NCBI GenBank assembly: GCA_002343505.1
Contig: DDQZ01000031.1
Span: forward strand, 1-9,921
Length of the DNA stretch: 9,921 nucleotides
Origin: Verrucomicrobiaceae bacterium UBA2429
GTDB lineage: Bacteria > Verrucomicrobiota > Verrucomicrobiia > Verrucomicrobiales > Verrucomicrobiaceae
Direction: 5' to 3'
The translations under genes were made by a program, and so were the position numbers. Below are positions 6,688 to 9,921 of this stretch, piece by piece (position 1 is the stretch's first letter; each line of letters opens with the position of its first letter). The notes under the pieces are model-generated. The model was not told where the DNA came from and made no database searches. It was given only the letters and a program-made list of their open reading frames with translations.

Positions 6688-7437
6688 ATGCGTTACGCTT
6701 TTTTTGACCTCGACCACACGCTGCTGCCATTCGACACGCAGACGTTGTTTTGCAATTATGTGCTGCACCGGCATCCGTGGCGGGTGGTGCTGCATTTGTG
6801 GTTCCTGCCCTTTGCGCTGGGGCGCGCGCTCGGCCTGGTGAGCACGGCCACGGCCAAGCGCGCCTTTCTTTCCTATCTCTGGGGGATGAAACGTGCGCAT
6901 CTGCGCAGGCTGGCGCGGGAGTTCGCAAGCGATTGCGTGGACTCGTGGATCTACCCTGAGCTGCGCGCGGAGATCCTCCGCCACAAGCATCAGGGCCGGA
7001 AGCTGGTGCTGAACACGGCCAGTCCTGATTTTTACGCCCATGAGATCGCTGAGGTGCTGGAGTTCGACCACTGCGTCAGCACGCGCTTTCACATTGGCAA
7101 CGAGGTGCCGCTGCGCCCGGTGCTGGAGGGCCCCAACAACAAACGCGAGGCCAAGATCGCCGCCATGCGCGAGGCCATCCCCGGTGTGCGCGCCCTCTCT
7201 GACGAGCAGCGCTTTCACTGCTGGGCGTATAGCGACAGCCCGGCGGACATCCCGCTGCTGGAGTTCGCCGGGAACCGCGTGCTGGTGCATCCGGGCGGCA
7301 AACTGCGCCGTCACTTCCCGCAGCATGACGTGACCATCCTCACTCCGCGCCGTCCCTACTGGGGGCGGTTGGGAGATTTGCTGGCCGCGCTGAGGCAAAT
7401 GCTGGGCCTGCACGGCGAGCGCGGTCCGCGCCGGTGA
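6688..7437 (+). CDS. HAD-IB family hydrolase (phosphoserine phosphatase-like)
   Basis: A haloacid dehalogenase superfamily phosphatase of about 249 residues. Visible motifs: DLDHT near the start (D7 nucleophile, D9 acid/base), VLNTASPD (motif II, about 108-114), NNKREAK (motif III Lys about 152) and YSDSPADIPLL (motif IV, about 181-191). The helical segment between motifs I and II is the C1-type cap, with a hydrophobic stretch around residues 33-50 (VVLHLWFLPFALG) that may touch membrane or lipid. The substrate cannot be told from sequence; relatives act on phosphoserine or on small or lipid phosphates. I take ATG 6688 rather than the in-frame TTG codons at 6655 and 6673, because family members start directly with the strand before DLDHT. 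GGAGG at 6666-6670 is too far from this ATG for a standard site, so the start is not certain. The gene follows the propeller gene by about 64 bases. Confidence 0.87.
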   Translation: MRYAFFDLDHTLLPFDTQTLFCNYVLHRHPWRVVLHLWFLPFALGRALGLVSTATAKRAFLSYLWGMKRAHLRRLAREFASDCVDSWIYPELRAEILRHKHQGRKLVLNTASPDFYAHEIAEVLEFDHCVSTRFHIGNEVPLRPVLEGPNNKREAKIAAMREAIPGVRALSDEQRFHCWAYSDSPADIPLLEFAGNRVLVHPGGKLRRHFPQHDVTILTPRRPYWGRLGDLLAALRQMLGLHGERGPRR

Positions 7438-7467
7438 GATTCCGCCGGGCGTGAAAAAACAAACCTG

Positions 7468-7495
7468 TTGCACCCCGGGTGGGGACGGTTATTCT
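7468..7495 (+). promoter_or_regulatory. Probable sigma-70-type promoter of the small basic protein gene
   Basis: TTGCAC (7468-7473) and TATTCT (7490-7495) are separated by 16 bases. They are near-consensus -35 and -10 boxes and would start transcription about 30 bases before the ATG at 7532. This is the best promoter match I saw in the window, and it fits a highly expressed single gene. Confidence 0.45.
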
Positions 7496-7531
7496 CCGCG
7501 CCCATTTTCCAAACCACCAACGAACGTCATC

Positions 7532-7684
7532 ATGTCCCAGCATCGCAGCCTCAAAACCTCCGGCTCCGTCGGCAGCAAGCGCAGTGTCCTGAAACGCGGC
7601 GAGCGCATCAAGCTGATGAAGGCCCGCGGTCAATGGCAGGAAGGCCGTCTGCCGACCGGCCTGCCCAAGACCAAGTCCGAATAA
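7532..7684 (+). CDS. Small basic protein of the PVC group (50 aa)
   Basis: The protein starts MSQHRSLKTSGSVGSKR, continues SVLKRGERIKLM and ends EGRLPTGLPKTKSE. I recognise this as the small basic protein family found across Chlamydiae, Verrucomicrobia, Planctomycetes and relatives; the length and both conserved ends match. It carries many Lys/Arg, no Cys, and few acidic residues. The family is proposed to be associated with ribosomal RNA, but this is not shown by the sequence. The frame is open upstream to a GTG at 7451, but the conserved MSQHRSLK start fixes ATG 7532. No Shine-Dalgarno site is visible before it. A probable promoter lies upstream and a hairpin directly downstream, so it seems to be its own transcription unit. 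Confidence 0.85.
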   Translation: MSQHRSLKTSGSVGSKRSVLKRGERIKLMKARGQWQEGRLPTGLPKTKSE

Positions 7685-7689
7685 CCCGC

Positions 7690-7717
7690 GGCGCTGTTCC
7701 TCCGGGAACGCGCCTTT
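7690..7717 (+). terminator. Hairpin after the small basic protein gene
   Basis: GGCGC, a bulged T, GTTCC, loop TCCG, then GGAAC and GCGCC form ten base pairs, followed by only TTT. The stem is strong but the T run is short, so this is a weak intrinsic terminator or a partial attenuator. It begins 5 bases after the TAA and ends 6 bases before the GTG start of the pseudouridine synthase, so it may also affect translation of that gene. Confidence 0.5.
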
Positions 7718-7723
7718 CAGCCC

Positions 7724-8632
7724 GTGCGCCTCAACCGCTATCTCAGCTTGTGCGGACTCGGTTCGCGCCGGGGAGTGGAGACACTTATCCTTGAAGGCCG
7801 GGTCTGCATCAACGGCCATTACATCCGCGATCTGGCCACCGACGTTTCCGACGAGGACAAGGTCACCGTGGACGGCAGGCCCGCGAGGGCGGAGACGCCC
7901 GTCGTGCTGGCATTGAACAAGCCGCGCGGCTACATCTGCTCCCGCAGCGATGAGCGCGACCGCATGACGATTTACGCGCTGCTGCCCCGCCAGTACCAGC
8001 ATTTGCATCACGCGGGCCGCCTGGACAAGGAGAGCGAGGGGCTGCTGCTGCTTACCAACCGCGGCGATCTTTCCCACCGGCTTATCCACCCCAGCCAGGG
8101 AGCGGAGAAGGAATACGAGGTCGTCACCGACAAGCCGATGGACCTTGAGACCATGAACAAGCTGGTCCACGGCATGATGACCGAGGAGGGGCATGCCAAG
8201 GCTGAGCGCGCCTGGCTGGCCAGCGAGTACAGGGCGCATGTCGTGCTCAAACAGGGGCTTAAGAGGCAGATCCGCCTGATGTTTTACCAGCTCGGCTTCG
8301 AAGTGGAGCGGCTGCGCCGCATCCGCATCGGCTGGCTCGAGATCCGCGGACTGCCCAAAGGCGGATGGCGCGAGCTTTCGGAGGCCGAAGTGGAGCGCTT
8401 TTTTTCCAAAGAGGGGGGGACTGGGCGTGCCTCCACGAACACTGACAAACCGGTGCTCAAACGCCGCGCAGCGCGGACGGAGGAGCGCGGCGCGAAGGAC
8501 GAGCGGCGGAAGCCGAAATTCGAAGGACGGAAGCGGGGCGAACGCAAGCCGGGGAAGGCCAGGCCGGCAACGGGCAGGCCGGCGTCTAAAAAGCCCGGGG
8601 CCAAGGGGTCGCGCAAGCGCCCGCCGCGCTGA
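7724..8632 (+). CDS. RluB/RsuA-family rRNA pseudouridine synthase with basic tail (302 aa)
   Basis: Converts a uridine in ribosomal RNA to pseudouridine. Residues 1-50 are an S4 RNA-binding domain (MRLNRYLSLCGLGSRRG, LILEGRVCING). The catalytic domain runs from about 60 to 228: LNKPRGYICS (64-73), HAGRLDKESEGLLLLTN (96-112) with catalytic Asp101, KEYEV (129-133) and QGLKRQIRLMF (177-187), equivalent to the family's RQIRRM motif. Residues 229-302 form an unstructured tail rich in Lys, Arg, Gly and Pro, probably for RNA binding. The target base cannot be decided between the 16S (RsuA-like) and 23S (RluB, RluE or RluF-like) types. The start is GTG at 7724, where the S4 domain begins exactly; no ribosome site is obvious. 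It follows the small basic protein gene by 39 bases across the hairpin. Confidence 0.92.
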   Translation: MRLNRYLSLCGLGSRRGVETLILEGRVCINGHYIRDLATDVSDEDKVTVDGRPARAETPVVLALNKPRGYICSRSDERDRMTIYALLPRQYQHLHHAGRLDKESEGLLLLTNRGDLSHRLIHPSQGAEKEYEVVTDKPMDLETMNKLVHGMMTEEGHAKAERAWLASEYRAHVVLKQGLKRQIRLMFYQLGFEVERLRRIRIGWLEIRGLPKGGWRELSEAEVERFFSKEGGTGRASTNTDKPVLKRRAARTEERGAKDERRKPKFEGRKRGERKPGKARPATGRPASKKPGAKGSRKRPPR

Positions 8633-8782
8633 CCCGGCGTGATCGGGACTGCGCGCGAAACCCGGATCGAGGGAGATTCCGTCCATGCTCCCGCAGGCAT
8701 CTCCATCATGACCGCCAAAAAAATCACGCGCTGAACACGGAGGTGCGTTTGCCTGCGGCGTCCGGTGCATTCAAGTTGGGCC

Positions 8783-9921
8783 ATGCATGAAAGCCTCAGC
8801 CAAGTCCTCGCCTCGGAATCCACACGCCCCGCGCTGACAGTGCGCGGCTGGGTGCGCACGAAACGGGAGTCGAAGTCATGCGCGTTCCTGGAGGTGACCG
8901 ACGGCTCGTGTTTCAAGTCCCTGCAGGTGGTGGTGGACGCGGCGCTGCCATCGGCCGCGCTGCTGCCGCGCATCCTGACGGGAGCCGCGGTCGAGGTGGA
9001 GGGCGCCCTGGTGGACTCGCCCGCGCCCGGCCAGCGCTGGGAGATGCAGGCGCGGGAGCTGCGCCTGGTGGGCGGGGCGGACGCGGCTTATCCGCTTCAG
9101 AAAAAGGGGCACACACCGGAGTTTTTGCGCACCATCGCGCACCTGCGGCCGCGCACGAACCTGTTTGGCAATGTCTTCCGGGTGCGCAGCCGCATGTCTT
9201 ACGCGGTGCATCGTTTTTTTCAGGAGCGGGGCTTCATCCATGTCCACACGCCGGTGATCACCTCGAATGATTGCGAGGGCGCCGGGGAGATGTTCAGGGT
9301 GACGACGCTCAAGCCCGGCGGCAACGCCCGGGCGGAGGACGATTTTTTCGGCAGGCCCGCCTACCTCACGGTCAGCGGCCAGCTCCAGGGGGAGGCTTTC
9401 GCCTGCGCGCTGGGGAAAATCTACACCTTCGGACCCACCTTCCGCGCGGAGAACAGCAACACGGCGCGTCATGCGGCGGAGTTTTGGATGATCGAGCCGG
9501 AGATGGCCTTTTTTGACCTGTCCGCCGACATGACTTTGGCGGAGGAAAACGTGCGCTATCTGGTGAAAGCCATGCTGGATGAGTGCGGTGAGGAGCTGGA
9601 GTTCTTCGGCAGATTTGTGGACAAGACGCTGGAGGCCCGGCTCCGGCAGACTCTGGAGAAACCCTTCGAGCGCTTCAGCTACACGGAAGCGGTGGATCTG
9701 CTGCTGAAATCCGGACGCGCTTTCGAGCACCCCGTCATCTGGGGCGAGGGGCTGCAGACGGAGCACGAGCGCTTCATTGCCGAGGAGCATGTGCGCGGGC
9801 CGGTGACGATTTTCGATTATCCAAAATCCATCAAGCCTTTCTACATGCGCCAGAATGACGACGGCAGGACCGTGGCGGCCATGGACCTCCTGGTGCCGGG
9901 CATCGGCGAGATCATCGGCGG
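8783..9921 (+). CDS. asnS: Asparaginyl-tRNA synthetase, 5' part (cut by window end)
   Basis: Class II aminoacyl-tRNA synthetase that attaches asparagine to tRNA-Asn. Residues 18-100 are the OB-fold anticodon-binding domain (LTVRGWVRTKRESK, FLEVTDGSCFKSLQVVVD). The catalytic core begins with HLRPRTNLFGNVFRVRS and motif 1 (FFQERGFIHVHTPVITSND, from about 144). TVSGQLQGEAFACALGKIYT follows, and then motif 2 (FRAENSNTARHAAEFWMIEP, from about 220), where the asparagine-type ENSNT identifies AsnRS rather than AspRS. The window stops after LLVPGIGEIIGG, before motif 3. The 379 visible codons are about four fifths of a usual 460-470 residue enzyme. ATG 8783 is the first start that fits the domain, with only a weak GGG before it. 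The 150 bases upstream hold no gene or clear promoter. Its presence suggests Asn-tRNA is charged directly. Confidence 0.96.
   Translation, partial: MHESLSQVLASESTRPALTVRGWVRTKRESKSCAFLEVTDGSCFKSLQVVVDAALPSAALLPRILTGAAVEVEGALVDSPAPGQRWEMQARELRLVGGADAAYPLQKKGHTPEFLRTIAHLRPRTNLFGNVFRVRSRMSYAVHRFFQERGFIHVHTPVITSNDCEGAGEMFRVTTLKPGGNARAEDDFFGRPAYLTVSGQLQGEAFACALGKIYTFGPTFRAENSNTARHAAEFWMIEPEMAFFDLSADMTLAEENVRYLVKAMLDECGEELEFFGRFVDKTLEARLRQTLEKPFERFSYTEAVDLLLKSGRAFEHPVIWGEGLQTEHERFIAEEHVRGPVTIFDYPKSIKPFYMRQNDDGRTVAAMDLLVPGIGEIIG

Noticed and set aside
8707..8733. Eight-codon frame (MTAKKITR) upstream of asnS, considered as a leader peptide
   Set aside because: It contains no run of Asn codons and no alternative hairpins that would support attenuation.
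7340..8770. 476-codon - strand open frame across the small basic protein and pseudouridine synthase genes
   Set aside because: It spans two recognised genes and their intergenic hairpin on the other strand and has no recognisable domain; a GC-driven shadow.
8876..9790. 304-codon - strand open frame opposite asnS
   Set aside because: asnS on the + strand shows all expected class II motifs; the antisense frame shows none.

Overview
The window looks like chromosome of a GC-rich bacterium of the Planctomycetes-Verrucomicrobia-Chlamydiae group, most likely a verrucomicrobium. The best evidence is the 50-residue strongly basic protein at 7532-7684 (starts MSQHRSLK, ends GLPKTKSE), which I recognise as the small basic protein family restricted to that group. 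A secreted PQQ-type beta-propeller protein, a WD40-STAND ATPase and 7-base-period tandem repeats between and inside genes fit the same picture. Family assignments come from reading motifs; no search was run.

Left part (1-5058), accessory and partly decayed. At the left edge is the 3' part of a FCP1/NIF-type HAD phosphatase gene with a one-base frameshift (1-308, + strand). Next comes about 400 bp without an intact gene. It holds a degenerate 7-bp repeat and, on the - strand, a broken cysteine-rich zinc-ribbon frame that starts in the last codons of the next gene. The dominant feature is a 1379-residue - strand protein (707-4846): an N-terminal DUF4062-type domain, a STAND/NACHT-like P-loop NTPase and 15 WD40 blades. 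This is the architecture of signal-sensing conflict or cell-death proteins, related in layout to eukaryotic TEP1/NWD1. Its gene carries a 7-bp repeat array just after Walker A and a sharp GC change in the middle. Upstream of it is a small C-terminal scrap of a second beta-propeller gene (about 4918-5058, + strand).

Middle: an intact tRNA-Arg with anticodon CCT and an encoded CCA end (5244-5318) separates the decayed part from an ordinary gene run.

Right part (5376-9921), all + strand and intact: a secreted PQQ-like beta-propeller protein, a HAD-IB hydrolase, the small basic protein with its own probable promoter and a hairpin behind it, an RluB/RsuA-type pseudouridine synthase with a long basic tail, and asparaginyl-tRNA synthetase, which runs off the window. 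The last three genes all concern the ribosome or translation (the small basic protein only by inference), whereas the STAND protein and its broken neighbours look like accessory genes beside a tRNA, a common place for integration. No attachment-site duplication, integrase or transposase was seen.
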